Origin: Cephalotus follicularis
Taxonomy: Eukaryota; Streptophyta; Magnoliopsida; Oxalidales; Cephalotaceae
Direction: 5' to 3'
DNA length: 64,000 nucleotides
Assembly (NCBI GenBank): GCA_001972305.1
Contig: BDDD01000320.1
Location: 682,001-746,000, forward strand
Of this stretch, positions 44,723 through 56,510 are shown in pieces. Under the pieces are notes generated by a model. It saw only the letters and a list, made by a program, of their open reading frames with translations. It was not told the origin of the DNA and made no database searches. Numbering within the stretch: position 1 is the stretch's first letter; each line of letters begins with the position of its first letter. The position numbers and the translations under genes are program-made.

Positions 44723-44907
44723 TCAAACTGGAATGGGTTACAATGGGTTAGAGAGAGAGGCTCCCCCTTCTCTCTAGCCTTTTTCACCCTTTCTTTTTTC
44801 TTCTCCCGTTACCTTTGAAATCTTATCTGTTTCCCTCCCTTCCCGTTTTTTTCCCCTCTCGGGTGTTGCCCGTCTTTTTGACCAGCCTTCTTACCCCCTA
44901 CCTTCTC

Positions 44908-46509
44908 ATGCGTCCTCTTCCGCTTCGGCCGGCTGGACCATCCACGCCTCTCGCAAGCGTTCCCCCTGGCGAGTTGTTCTCGCTCGACTGTATTAGTCAT
45001 GTCAGCGAAACAGCTGCTAAATCTATTCCCTCCACCTTGGACTCGTCTTCCATGGGACCTAGGTTTTCTACCCCATCTCGCCCAGCTGTGGGTGCTAGGA
45101 GTTCCTCCTTGTTACTTAGTGGATGCGCTGTTCCTATTAAGGCAGCTATTGGCAACGCGGTTTCCACCATTTTGGTGACAGACATGTTGAGCGCGGTTCC
45201 GTCTTCGCCAATGGAATCGGCACCCCAGGTTCACGAGGTAATGCCGGAGTCAAACGTGCCCTCCCATTCCTGGAGCAGCACCTTCAGAAATGAAGTATGT
45301 GAGTTGGCAGAGAAGGTTGAGACAGGGGGTCCTACAGAGATGACAAGGCAGGACAAGGGAAAGGAGTTATTGGTGGAGGACTCCTTGTCTGAGACCAACT
45401 TCCCAGCCCTACAACCGGCATCTGGTAAAGCCTTCCCTGTAGGTCAACATCAGTATGTCTCTTCCCCTCCTCAGTGGAGGCAGTTGTTTTCCCAGTTGCA
45501 TAGGGATGATGAAAGGCTCTCTTTCCATGAACCCAAGGAATAGGATGGTGTCTGCATTGTTGAGCCCCCAGCTGAGGTCTTTGAGATTGGGGTCAAGAGG
45601 TGGTCAAACACGTTGGTCGGTTACTTTGTGGGTAAACGTATTCCGTTTAAAGTGGTAAAAGAGCAGCTGGAGAAGAAGTGGAGAAAGTGGGGAGCCATCC
45701 AGGTGGTTACTGCAGATAACGGAAATTTCCTTTTTAAGTTCGACAACAACACTTCCTGTGACCAAGTTCTGAGTAATGGACCTTGGGAGGTGTGGGGAGC
45801 ATACCTTGCATTAAAACGTTGGGAGGAAGGAATGTTTCTGTGTAAAGATTCTTTTACCAGCATACCGGTGTGGGTTAAACTTGCAAACGTTCCCTCGGAA
45901 CTGTGGACTAGACCTGGCCTCAGTTATATAGCCAGTGCTTTGGGTGTTCCATTCTGTATGGATGCTGTTACTTCAGCGGGCAACAGACTAAGTTTTGCCA
46001 GAGTATGTGTGGAGATGAAAGCCTCAAGCAGCTTTCCGAACTCGTTCAAAGTTAGACGTAGAAATGGCACTCTTTTGGAGGTTATGGTACAATATGTCTG
46101 GAAACCATCTGTGTGCTCAGTGTGCAGAGTATTTGATCATTCCTCAAAGCAGTGTCATCTAGTGGAGAGGAAGGAGGTAACAGAACAGGTTGATAACGGT
46201 CCTGGAGGGAGCTGTGAAGTGGTCCCAAGAGAGATCAGTACACACATCCCTGGGGATGGTCAAGCATTAAAGGCAGATAAGGAGAATCATGAGATAGAGC
46301 AGTCTGAGGGTTACCCTTTAAGAGTCGAAGAACCGGCTGTAGCTCCTCAGGGCTTTCCGAACCCTATTGTTGGTAAGGTAAACCCAACCACTCCCCTCAA
46401 GAATTTATCAGAGGCAGTCCTTTCTCCTAGGTCAGCCTCCCCGGATCCTGACTCACACAGCTTTAGTCCTATAGTGGGATCAGGCAAGAGGAGAAAGAAG
46501 AAAAAATGA
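44908..46509 (+). pseudogene. LINE ORF1, DUF4283 domain and zinc knuckle
   Basis: One frame from about 44908 (MRPLPLRPAGPST; an in-frame Met also exists at 44815) to 46509, with one TAG at 45541-45543. The first half is low-complexity, Ser/Pro-rich. The DUF4283-type domain reads WSNTLVGYFVGKRIPF, KWRKWGAIQVV, FLFKFDNNTSCDQVLSNGPW, then SIPVWVKLANVPSELW. A CCHC knuckle CSVCRVFDHSSKQC follows. The end is basic (GSGKRRKKKK). In plant L1 elements this protein binds the RNA. Its stop TGA overlaps the first ATG of ORF2 (ATGA at 46506-46509). Confidence 0.85.
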
Positions 46510-49500
46510 GGCCCCTTGCGAAGGGGTCCCATCCCCTCTCGATGATTAGTTGTGCTTCATGGAACATTAGAGGGCTCAACAACCCTCTAAAGCAGGAGGA
46601 GGTGGGCAGATTTATTTTGACAAATAAAGTTGCCATTTGTGGTTTGTTTGAAACTAAAACACGTGTAGATAGAGTTCAGCAGATTGTAAATAGAATGTGC
46701 AAATTTTGGGAATACACAACCAATCATGCGGTATCAGAACAGGGTAGGATTTGGGTAGTGTGGGACCCCAGTATCCTTAAATTTGAGGTAGCGCACATGA
46801 CTGAACAGGATGTTCATGGCAAGGCTGTACTAGCCAATGGCTCATTTGTTCATCTTTCTTTTATCTATGGTTTGTGTGATTACAGAAGTAGAAGGGATTT
46901 ATGGAAAGACCTCATTTTCATATCCCAAAGTATTGCTCATGCCCCTTGGCTCATTTTGGGAGACTTTAATGTGTCCCGTTACCCTCAGGATCAGCTACAT
47001 GGCCTCCCTAGGTTTTCTAAGGCTATGTCTGAGTCTAATGAGTGTCTTAATGCTATAGAGGTGGACGACATCGGGAGGGTTGGTAGGCATTTCACCTGGT
47101 CTAATAAAACAGTAGGAAATGTCGTTGTTAACAAAAAGTTGGATCGTGTCCTTGGGAATTGGGGATGGCACAAGGTCTTTAATCACAGTTGTGCCCTCTT
47201 TCACAATCCAGGGGTTTCGGATCACACACCAGTTTCTGTTACTCTTTCGGACCCCTGGCGCTGTGGCAACAAACCGTTCAAGTTTCTCAACTTTTGGGCT
47301 GGCGATGGTAGGTTTCCTGGTCTGGTGAAGAGTGTATGGGATAAGAGGATAGTTGGCAACCCGCTGGAAGTGGTCATCATCAAGCTTAGGATGCTTAAAA
47401 GAGAGCTCAAATTTACCTTCAGTAAACCTGATCCGAACCCTAAGAAGGAGGCCATCAGGGCTGAGATTGAGGTCATACAGTCCAAGCTCCTATCTAATCC
47501 ATCTCATATGGGTCTTCTGCGACAAGAAAAGCTTCTTATTTCCACCTTGGGATAGGTCAAAGATGAGGAAGAATCCTTCCTAAAACAGAAGTCCCGCATC
47601 ACCTGGCTCAAGCTTGGAGATTCCAACACAAAATTCTTTCATCGATCTGTTACCTCCCTACACCACAGAAATCACATTGACAGATTACAAAAACCAGATG
47701 GCAGTTGGACTTGCTCATAGTCAGAGGTTGAGAATTTGGCTGTGGATCACTTTAGAGGTTTCTTGGGTGCGCAGGCTCCTCACACCGTCTCTAACCTCGG
47801 CCATTCTAAGAAGCTTTCGGAGGCACAAAAAGTTCTGTTGGGCAGGAGAGTAACGGATGAAGAGATCAGGGATGCTTTCTGGGCGTTACACCCTGAAAAA
47901 GCGCCGGGACCGGATGGATTCAACGGTTTCTTCTTCAGATCAGTCTGGGGGATTGTTGGAAAGGAGTTGATTGCAACTTGCAGATTCTTCTTCGACCATC
48001 CATATATGCCAACGGGTCTTAACGCTACTATCATTTCCCTTGTCCCAAAACTGAAGAACACAAACTGCATCAACGATTATAGACCTATTGCCTGCTGCAA
48101 TTTCCTCTACAAAGTGTTGTCCAAGATCATTGCGGGAAGACTCAAACTCATTCTTGCTGACTTTGTTGATGTCGCACAAGCGGGCTTTGTACCAGGGAGA
48201 GCCATTAGGGATAATACCCTTATTGCTCAGGAGCTCCTAAGGGGATATGAACAGAAAGGGGGTATTCCAAGATGCACGATCAAAGCAGATATACACAAAG
48301 CATACGACTCCATTAGTTAGGACTTCATTCTCCTCATGTTGAATTCTATCGAGTGCCCCGATAATATTGAGATGTGGATCAAAACATGTATTACCTCTCC
48401 CTCTTTCTCAATGGCAGTGAATGGTGGCATATGTGGCTTCTTTGAAGGCAAAAGAGGTCTTAGACAGGGTGAACCATTATCACCATTTCTCTTTGTACTT
48501 GCCATGGATGCCCTATCTAGTACAATAAAAAAAATAACAAAAAAAAAAGATTTAAAATTAAACCAAAAAAAAAAAAGGATGGTATAACTCATCTAATGTT
48601 TGCTGATGATATTCTGCTTTTCTCTCAGTCAAATGTACAATCTGTAAAGCTTCTTCTAGAAGGCCTGAATAGCTTTTTGGAAGCAGCTGGCATGTGCTTA
48701 AACGTCAACAAATACTCTGTTGTTTTTGGCAACACCGCAGGCAGTACCAGGGATCAGATTTCTAGAGTCTTAAATATGCAGGTTGGCACTTTGCCGCTCA
48801 GATATCTTGGCCTCCCACTCATCTCTAGGAGACTATCAGCCATGGATTGTAAATGCCTCACGTTGAAGTTGGTCGACAAGATCAATACATGGACAAGCAA
48901 ATGCCTATCCTTTGCAGGCCGGTTGCAGCTTATCCAAGCCACCCTTTCCGGCATGCAAAATTACTGGATTCACAATGCTATACTTCCAAAAGAGACTATG
49001 CAGGAATGTGAAAGAATCATGAGAGGCTTTCTCTGGGCAGGCGCTAGGGGCAGAAACCTTCAAAAGTCTCTTGGGATCAGGTGTGTAAACCTAAGGTTGA
49101 AGGGGGACTTGGGCTGAGGAGGATTACGGATTGAAACAAAGCAGCAGTGATGAGATTAATATAGGATATTTTGACGGACAGGCTATCTTTGTGGGTAAGA
49201 TGGTGCAAAGAGGAAATACTCAAGGGGCACTCCTTCTGGCAGCTTCAATGGAAGCAGTCTTTATCCGTCACGTGGAAACATATCCTGAAGCGTCGTACCT
49301 CTGTCGCAGCTAACCTGGTATATTCCATTGGATGCAACTCTACCTGGTCCCTTTGGCATGACCCCTGGTTCCAAAACTGCCCTTTGTTTGAGCGGATTGG
49401 GAATAGGGCCATCTATAACTCGGGGCTTCCACGCGATACCACTTTATCGGAGGTTATACAGGATTCTAGATGGGATTGGCCTGCTCATGTATGGCTGCTG

Positions 49501-50154
49501 AGGGATATAGCTGCTGCGTGCTCTGACAGTCAAATTGGGCCGAGGGATGCGATTGGATGGCGTAGGGTGGGAGGGGCGTTCTCTTTCAAGTTGGCATGGG
49601 AGTCCACTAGAGTGGCTGTCCCTATGGTTCCTTGGGGAAAGATTGTTTGGTTCAGTGGCGCCATTCCAAGGCACGCCTTTTGTTTATGGCTCACCTTCCA
49701 CAAGGCTCACTTCACTCGGGACAAACTCCACAGACTCGGCATAGTCCAGAGCAATCTATGTCCTTTTGGGTGCGGGCAGCAAGAATCTGTAGATCATCTA
49801 TTCTTCCAGTGCCCATTCACCAAAAGTATTTGGAGCAAAGTGTTACATCTCAATAATTGCCCTTCCTCTGCTGCCTGGAACTGGGAAAACACTGCTGCAT
49901 GGGCCTTGGATCACTCTATTGGAAACCTCTTCCACTTGTGGATGAGAAGATCAGGGCTGGCAGCGTCTGTCTACCACTGTTGGAGGGAGAGGAACAATAT
50001 TATTTTCAGGCAATCGGTGGCCTCTCCTAGTGTGGTGCTAGCTCGCATCACAGCAGATGTTGCTAGGAAGGCTGCCATGTGCATGAGCATTACAGACACT
50101 CCCAACAACAGGTCCATCGTGGACAATTGGGAGATTGAGGAGAGTATTTTTTGA
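46506..50154 (+). pseudogene. LINE ORF2, endonuclease, reverse transcriptase and zf-RVT
   Basis: Endonuclease motifs are SWNIRGLNN, FETKT, LILGDFN and VSDHTPV. RT motifs are PEKAPGPDGFNG, YRPIACCNFLYKVLSK, QAGFVPGRAIRDN, GLRQGEPLSPFLF and the catalytic FADDILLF (48599 on). The C-terminus has a zf-RVT module (IPRHAFCLWL, LCPFGCGQQESVDHLFFQC). Lesions are TAG at 47553, 47718 and 48318, a frameshift in an A-rich run near 48580, another near 49060, and two stops near 49131 and 49160 where Trp codons are expected. EN and RT catalytic residues remain visible. Confidence 0.9.
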
Positions 50155-50601
50155 CCTTGCTCGGGGTTTGGCTCGGGGCTAGGTGGGGCTCTGATTGGCA
50201 ATGGAAGGCGGTAGTCATGGCTATGGATTGGGGGGTTTGTTTTTGTTGATGGCGTGCTTGGGTGCTTCTTGATCAGTTAATGTCAAGTGGTTGCTAGTGC
50301 CCACTTAGGTGTTGGGTTTGATGTGTCCCCCTTGGGCTGCACTGGTTTTAGTTCAGTTATAGGTCCCCTGTTTCTTTTTGTAGGATGAGAAGGTTTAGTG
50401 TTTGGGTTCTAATTCTTATGTAATTAGATAGAGTTAAGAAATGTGTAAGAGATAGTCACGTTTTGTCTCGGTTTTTGGTTGGGATTGTAAGCGTTGGCTT
50501 TTGTGGCATCTTGCCTTTCTACAAGGGAAGGCATATAGACCCCCTTTTTTTTCTCTATTTACATTAATATATACTTAACTTTCAAAAAAAAAATCAAACT
50601 G

Positions 50602-51383
50602 AAACAAGCACTAAAAGACAACGAGAGATAAACCATGTAAACCCTTCATACATATGTTATTGTAGATTAGGTCATCCTAGTATGGGTAGACTAACACATT
50701 TGGTTAAGGATGGTCTTTTAGACATCCAGGATATGGAGTCCTTTCCAGAGTGTGAGCCATGTCTTATTGGCAAGATGACCAAATCTCCCTTCTCCGGGGT
50801 AGGAGAAAGGGCTATGGACATACTGGCTCTTGTCCACACCGACGTCTGCGGACCTATGTCGGTCAATGCTATTGGAGGTTTTCCCTACTTCATCACCTTG
50901 ACCGATGACTTGTCATGGTATGGTTATGTGTTTCTTATGAAACACAAGTCCGAGGCCTTTGAGAGGTTCAAAGAATTCAGACTAGAAGTAGAAAAGCAAA
51001 CGGGTAAACAAATTAAGATCCTCTGGTTGAATCGAGGTAGAGAATACCTATATGTTGAATTCCTGGGTTATCTGAAGGATAACGGAATTCTCTCTCAATG
51101 GATACCTCCAGTAACACCACATTATAATGGTGTGTCCGAGCGAAGGAATCCGACTTTGATGAACATGATCTGGTCCATGATGTCTTTCGTAGATCTTCCT
51201 ATATTATTTTGGAGTTATACACTGCATGCGGTGGTGTACATCCTAAACCGGAGTCCTTCAAAATCCGTCCCCTCTACTCCGTACGAGGTGTACATCAGGA
51301 GGAAACCCAGCCTAAACCATTTAAGGGTTTGGGGCTGTCCAGCTTATGTTAGAAGGGCGGATCCTTCTAAGGTGGAGGCATGA
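50602..51383 (+). pseudogene. GAG-pre-integrase and integrase (copia F)
   Basis: After the LINE the frame resumes with RLGHPSMGRLTHLVKDGLLD and CEPCLIGKM (HHCC zinc region), then the core: VHTDVCGPMSV with the first Asp, FITLTDDLSWYGYVFLMKHK, LWLNRGREY, and NGVSERRNPTLMNM with the Glu. The second catalytic Asp (normally in a RSDRGGEY block) reads Asn, a G to A change. The rest ends ILNRSPSKSVPSTPYEVY and HLRVWGCPAYVRR with TGA at 51381-51383. Confidence 0.85.
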
Positions 51384-52172
51384 GCGGATCATTGCCATTT
51401 TGTGGGGTATCCTAAGGAGAGCAAATGGTACTTCTTTTACCCTCCTAGCGATCAAAAGGTTTTTGTATCGCTTACTGCCAAATTCCTAGATAAGGAATAC
51501 CTGCTTGCAAGGAGTAGTGGGAGCAAGGTGGAACTGAGAGAGTTATCACCTGGTCAAAACCCATAGGATAAGGAGGAATTAGAGGTTCAACCCTCTACAG
51601 ATATAGTTGGGGAAGGTTCCCAACCTGAGAGTGGATCTCAGTTAGGTGCTCCTCTTGCGAGGAGATCAGGCAGAGTTGCAGTACCTCCTGAGAGATATGG
51701 ATTTATCATTGAGGACACTGAGGAACTCAACGACATTGATGATGATGAGCCTGTCAGCTACGAGGAGGCAGTGAAGAGCACTGAATTCGGTCATGGATAG
51801 AGGCCATGAAATCCAAGATGGACTCCATGGACGCCAACCAAGTATGGAACTTGGTCGATGCACTAGAGGGTATTAACCATATTGGTTGCAAATAGATCTT
51901 TAAGAGGAAGATTGGCGCTAATGGTAAGATAGAGACTTATAAAGCCCGATTGGTCGCGAAAGGGTATAGGCAAAGACACGGAGTCGACTATACCGAAACT
52001 TTCTCACCAGTCGCTATGCTTAAGTCCATCCGGATATTTCTTGCTATTGTCACTCATTACGATTATGAGATGTGGCAAATGGATGTCAAGACCTCCTTGA
52101 ACGACTTTCTTGAAGAGGACATTTACATGTCCCAACCCAAGGGGTTTGCATCCATGGAGCATCCACAGAGAG
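51384..52172 (+). pseudogene. Integrase tail and RT N-terminal half (copia F)
   Basis: In frame with the core it continues CHFVGYPKESKWYFFYPPSD, then an acidic linker (EDTEELNDIDDDEPVSYEEA), and after a frameshift near 51790 the start of RT: WIEAMKSKMDSMDANQVWNL, a KARLVAKGYRQRHGVDY block, ETFSPVAMLKSIRIFLAI and WQMDVKTSLNDFLEEDIYMS. The RT is cut at PQR by solo LTR A. Confidence 0.85.
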
Positions 52173-54900
52173 TGTCACACCCCGCCTTTCGATTACATTA
52201 AGAGACAAGCATATATGGTGATATCAGGAATAAGTATAATTATTCAGCATTCCAATAATAGTTCAAAACATAAGCGGAAGCATTCATCTTTGAATTATTT
52301 AAACGTAATTCATCCGCACGCAGCCCATACTACGTGCAGGTACAATCCAACAAGATCCTTAAACAAAAGGAAAATACAACAACAACAGGGTGTGAATCGT
52401 TCATTACAACACAGTACATCGACAAAATAACAACATTAAGTTGAAAATAGAAGCTCTCCAAGCTTCAGCAGCAATCTTCAAACGTCCTTGCTTAATCTGA
52501 AATTATAGGGGTTAGCCGTTGTCCTCACTTGGCTAAGTAGGAAGATAATGCATGCTAAGGAATATATGAATGCAACATGTATGACAGTTTATATTTAAAA
52601 TAACATTTAGGTGTGCCAATATATAAGCAATCATGCCAAGTGGCCATAGACAATACATATGCAAGAATACCGCACAAGGGTACAATCAATTCATACAGTG
52701 GTTTGGGTGTCACATGTCGCTAACTCCTAGCACCAACTGTGCACCACCTAACTATCACCCTGCAGTCCGAGGATGATAGAAAAGGTAACATTTACTACCG
52801 GTGTTTGGCGGGAAGTTTAACAATAAGATCTGCAATGCAGATAAGTTTGGGTGATACTCTAGCCAACTCCTGGCACCTAGGATCCCCACCGTAGCCAGTG
52901 ACCTCTGCCATCACTCGACTAACGGCAATACACATAGACAATCAATTCAATCAATACAATTCAATAATAATATTACATATATAAATAATATGCAACATCA
53001 AAGTGTCTTCTTTAGAAACATATAACAATTCAGTGATCGTACATCTCATAAGAGGAAAACGATATCAATACAGTAATGGTTCTCGATTTGGAGAACAAAA
53101 CAGGTGGTACCTCTCATAGGAGGAAAAATCAATAATTTCTTTAAACAATAGAATTGCATTTGAAAATGATAGTTGATATCATAATTTATGCACATGGCAC
53201 TTAGTTGGTTCAATCATTGTAATATAAGTGATAGTGGTGTTCAATAGCACCAAAATAGTATATACTAATATAAGGTAGCATATACAGTAACAACATTACA
53301 AGACAGTAGCAATTCAAGGATTCACTTGGAATAGCATTTCATAGTCATTCATATGCAACTCTCACAAGGAGTGCGTACATTGTTTAATTTAGTGATGTAA
53401 TTGTATATAAGGCCAGGATTGATTGTTCTAATCATCCATATGGAGGCTAAGTTAATTACATTCAAAATTGAGGCCCAAACAGAACCTATATCAGCATTTT
53501 TACCCAGGATAGTCGGCTGTTCTCAAGAACAGACGGCTGTTTTGGTTGAGCAGTCGACTGTTTTGTCTTAACAGTCGACTGGATGCATTAAGTAGTCGAC
53601 TGTCATGAAGAACAGTCGACTGCTTCTGCCCAGAAATGCAGGCAGTAGCAGTTTGTATACATTTTAATATCTATTGCAATCCAATCAATGCATGCAATCA
53701 AGCAGAAAATAAACATACATGATATGCATAATATATCTTCCATAAACATGTCATTACCCCTACCTCAATTGGTTATCCCAAGATCAATTGGAATTGATCT
53801 TCTCTTTGAGTTTCCAAGCTTTTCACCAACAATCCTTTAATTCCAGTAGGATCAATCTATGCAGTGCATGCATGAAGGTTTAGTCATTACCCAGGCTAAC
53901 TAATTATCCATCCACAATCACTACTTCAACAGTAGTTTATGAAGAGTTCATTAAGTCCCTTTTTCAATAACTTTTCTCCATTATTCACTTCTACTTCTAG
54001 TAACTATCATGCTTGCATTTTACAGAAGGTGTATATATATGTTTAGACAGTATACACGTACTTAGGGACAACTATAACAACAACCCTAATCAGATCATAG
54101 GTTTATCAACAATTCTCTAAGATTCATGTCCATGTTCTTACTCCCTTACATTACCATTTCAATTTCAATTCTAGAATTGCTAATCTTAACCATGTTAACA
54201 GAAGACATCTTACCATCCTCCTAGTTACATTATCATCACATGGCAGTGAGTTTGAATTGAGGACTTACCAAGAAAACCAAAGCGTCAATTCCCTCTTTGA
54301 GCTCTAATCCATCAACATGCAAGCTCCAATAATCCTCCAGCAATTTCCTCTTCTCTCAGTGTTTTCTAACTCACATTCAGCTCCTGGACAGCTGATATAA
54401 AGGTTTGATTTCGCCAGACTCCTTACTCAGCTTCTCTCATTTCCTTCTCTCTCTCACATGCATTTTGCTTGCATTTACTTTCTCTCTTTCCCATCTTCTG
54501 TCTGCAGGTTGTAGGAGGGATAGAAGACATGCAAGCATGCCTTTTTGCATGCTCTGGCAGCTACTGTCACGCATGACACCTGCCCCTCATGCAATGCCCT
54601 TGGATTTCGTCTCACAGGCATGCACAGACACATGTTCTGTACCGATCCAGTCGACTGTCCTCAAAAGGCAATCGACTGTCCATTCTCGCCTCAGACAGTT
54701 GACTGTTCCCCTATGACAGTCGGCTGTCGATGGCTGTTTTAGGGTTTCTTAAGTTTGATACTTCACCAATGGTACATCCATTCATCCTAAGCAAATACAA
54801 ATCACAGAAATTATAATAATTGGAAAAATAACTCAATTAAAATGTATATTTTATTTTAAAATTGGATCAATATACACTAATCGAATTTGCGGTTATTACA
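52173..54900 (-). mobile_element. Solo LTR, family A (2728 bp), target duplication GAGAG
   Basis: The plus-strand ends are TGTCACACCCCGCC and GCGGTTATTACA; on the minus strand it starts TGTAATAACCGCAAATTCG, like LTR A of element 3. GAGAG lies on both sides (52168-52172, 54901-54905). No interior is present. It interrupts RT of copia F between Arg and Val of the QRV/CKLQ region. It holds clusters of CAGTCGACTG at 53507-53628 and 54646-54736 and the conserved block at 52510-52537. Confidence 0.95.
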
Positions 54901-54905
54901 GAGAG

Positions 54906-55563
54906 TGTGTAAGCTTCAAAGGTCAGTCTACGACATTAAGCAAGCATCCCATAGTTGCAACATCCGTTTTGACAAGACCGTTAAGACTTTCAGTTTTATA
55001 AAAAACGTGGATGAGCCTTGTGTCTACTGAAAACAGGATGGCACAAATATCACGTTCTTGGTACTATACGTGGATGACATACTAATCATAGGGAATGATG
55101 TGGGTATGTTGTAGTCCATTAAAGTATGGTTGTCCAAGAACTTCTCCATGAAGGATTTGGGAGAGGCATCATATATATTACCTATAGATATAGATCTAAT
55201 AGGTTGTTGGGACTCTCCCAAAGCCAGTACATTAGCAAGGTGCTGAAACGGTATGGTCTTGAGAATTCCAAGCGGGGCCTTCTTCTGATTGGCCAGGGAA
55301 TTCACCTCTCCAAGAGGATGTCTCCAAAGACAATTGGGAAGAGGATTCGCATGAGTAGGCAGCCATATGCATCGGTTGTTGGTTCCATCATGTATGTCAT
55401 GCTGTGTACTAGACCTGATGTCGCATATGCCTTGGGTATGGCTAGTCGATTTCAGTCTGATCCCGGTGAGAAACATTGGGAAGCAGTCAAGAGGGTTCTC
55501 AAATACCTGAGAATGGCTCAGGAAACCTTCTTGGTCTATGGACGAGATAGTGAATTGAAATAA
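54906..55563 (+). pseudogene. RT C-terminal half (copia F)
   Basis: It resumes with VCKLQRSVYDIKQAS, FDKTVKTFSFIKNVDEPCVY, a stop, KQDGTNITFLVLYVDDILII with the catalytic YVDD (55067-55078), and SIKVWLSKNFSMKDLGEASY. After a frameshift it continues LLGLSQSQYISKVLKRYGLE and then YASVVGSIMYVMLCTRPDVA and HWEAVKRVLKYLRMAQETFL. The frame stops at 55561-55563 before RNase H. Confidence 0.85.
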
Positions 55564-55805
55564 TAGGGCTTGACAGACTCTAGCTTCAATAGTCAACCGA
55601 ATGATCACAAATCTGTTTCAGGATATGTCTTTGTCCTGAACGGAGGTGCTGTGAGCTGGAGGAGTTCTATGCAGGAGACTACTGCTGACTCCACCACAGA
55701 AGTGGAATATGTTGCAGCCTCAGATGTTGCTAAGGAAGCTGTTTGGATGCAAAAGTTCATTGTTGAACTTCATGTGGTTCTAACCATTGCACGTCCAGTT
55801 GTGGT
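55564..55805 (+). pseudogene. RNase H N-terminal part (copia F)
   Basis: Motifs GLTDSSFNSQPNDHKSVSGY, VFVLNGGAVSWRSSMQETTA and DSTTEVEYVAASDVAKEAVW give the catalytic Asp and Glu. It ends at IARPVVV where copia E inserted; the continuation starts at 62807. The domain would degrade the RNA strand during replication. Confidence 0.85.
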
Positions 55806-56292
55806 TGATGGAAACGGATAAACCGAATCCGGAGCCAAAATGGAATTAGGCATATAGGACGTAGAACAAAACAAAACATACAAACATGGCAGTGAAAGAA
55901 CACCCAATAAAACAAAAAACCAGTCCATTATGGCATATCCACAGACCACATGGATCACCACATCATCAACAGAATTGAATTGGTGTCACCATAGCAAACA
56001 ATGGTGACACACAAGCATGGCAAGAAGAGAAGGACAAAGAGATATACTAGTGGGTGAAGGCTCCTTCTTTCTTTGCCGCTACACGTTTGAGTAGATTCCC
56101 TCTTTAATCTTCTCCAAGTCTCTGGAACAACAAGCAATCCAACCAGCAATAACCAAGAATAAAGTGTATGAACTCTCTCTCTCTCACTAAGCTTAGAAAA
56201 GGTAAATTGACATTGACCAATGAAGTCAATAATCAATCCACCCTAGATAAGCCCTTGCTTGGTGTATCACAGATGAAGGGAACACACACTAT
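55806..56292 (-). repeat. 3' LTR remnant of copia E
   Basis: It matches 60629-61116 with a few percent difference (TGATGGAAACGGATAAACCG to GGGAACACACACT). The upstream 1.7 kb of the LTR is absent. Confidence 0.9.
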
Positions 56293-56510
56293 AAAAATTC
56301 GAAAGCCGAAATCAAAGGTTGCTACTGGTCTCTAGTGGAATCTCAAGGTGTTCTTGAGAAAGTGGACGTAGGCACGGATTTTCCGAACCGCTATAAAAAT
56401 TCGTTTGCACACTCTCTATCCCTTCTCTCTTTAATTATACTTGTTTTATTTGTTGTTGTATGTTTGTTTGGCTTCATAGTTATTAATTTGTTAATTCCGC
56501 AAGCAAAAAT
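56293..56510 (+). repeat. Foreign copia LTR scrap at the deletion junction of E
   Basis: The stretch contains CAAGGTGTTCTTGAGAAAGT, GGACGTAGGCACGGATTTTC, CGAACCGCTATAAAAATTCG and ends TTGTTAATTCCGCAAGC, a layout typical of the downstream end of a plant copia LTR on the plus strand, opposite to E. TATAAAAATTCG occurs twice, at 56292 and 56393. It is not part of LTR E. Confidence 0.5.

Larger units (their letters stand above)
44731..50593 (+). mobile_element. Full-length plant L1-type LINE, target duplication TCAAACTG
   Basis: A 5.86 kb LINE with a 5' region, ORF1, ORF2 and an A-tail (50584-50593). TCAAACTG flanks it at 44723-44730 and 50594-50601; with one mismatch the duplication extends to 11 bp. 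Removing it rejoins the copia F frame. The 5' end (GGGTTAGAGAGAGAGGC) and complete ORFs suggest a full-length, not 5'-truncated, copy. Both ORFs have stops. Confidence 0.9.

Noticed and set aside
44815-45543. Host gene encoding a Ser/Pro-rich protein
   Set aside because: It continues in frame into the DUF4283 domain and zinc knuckle of the LINE ORF1 and lies within the target duplications.
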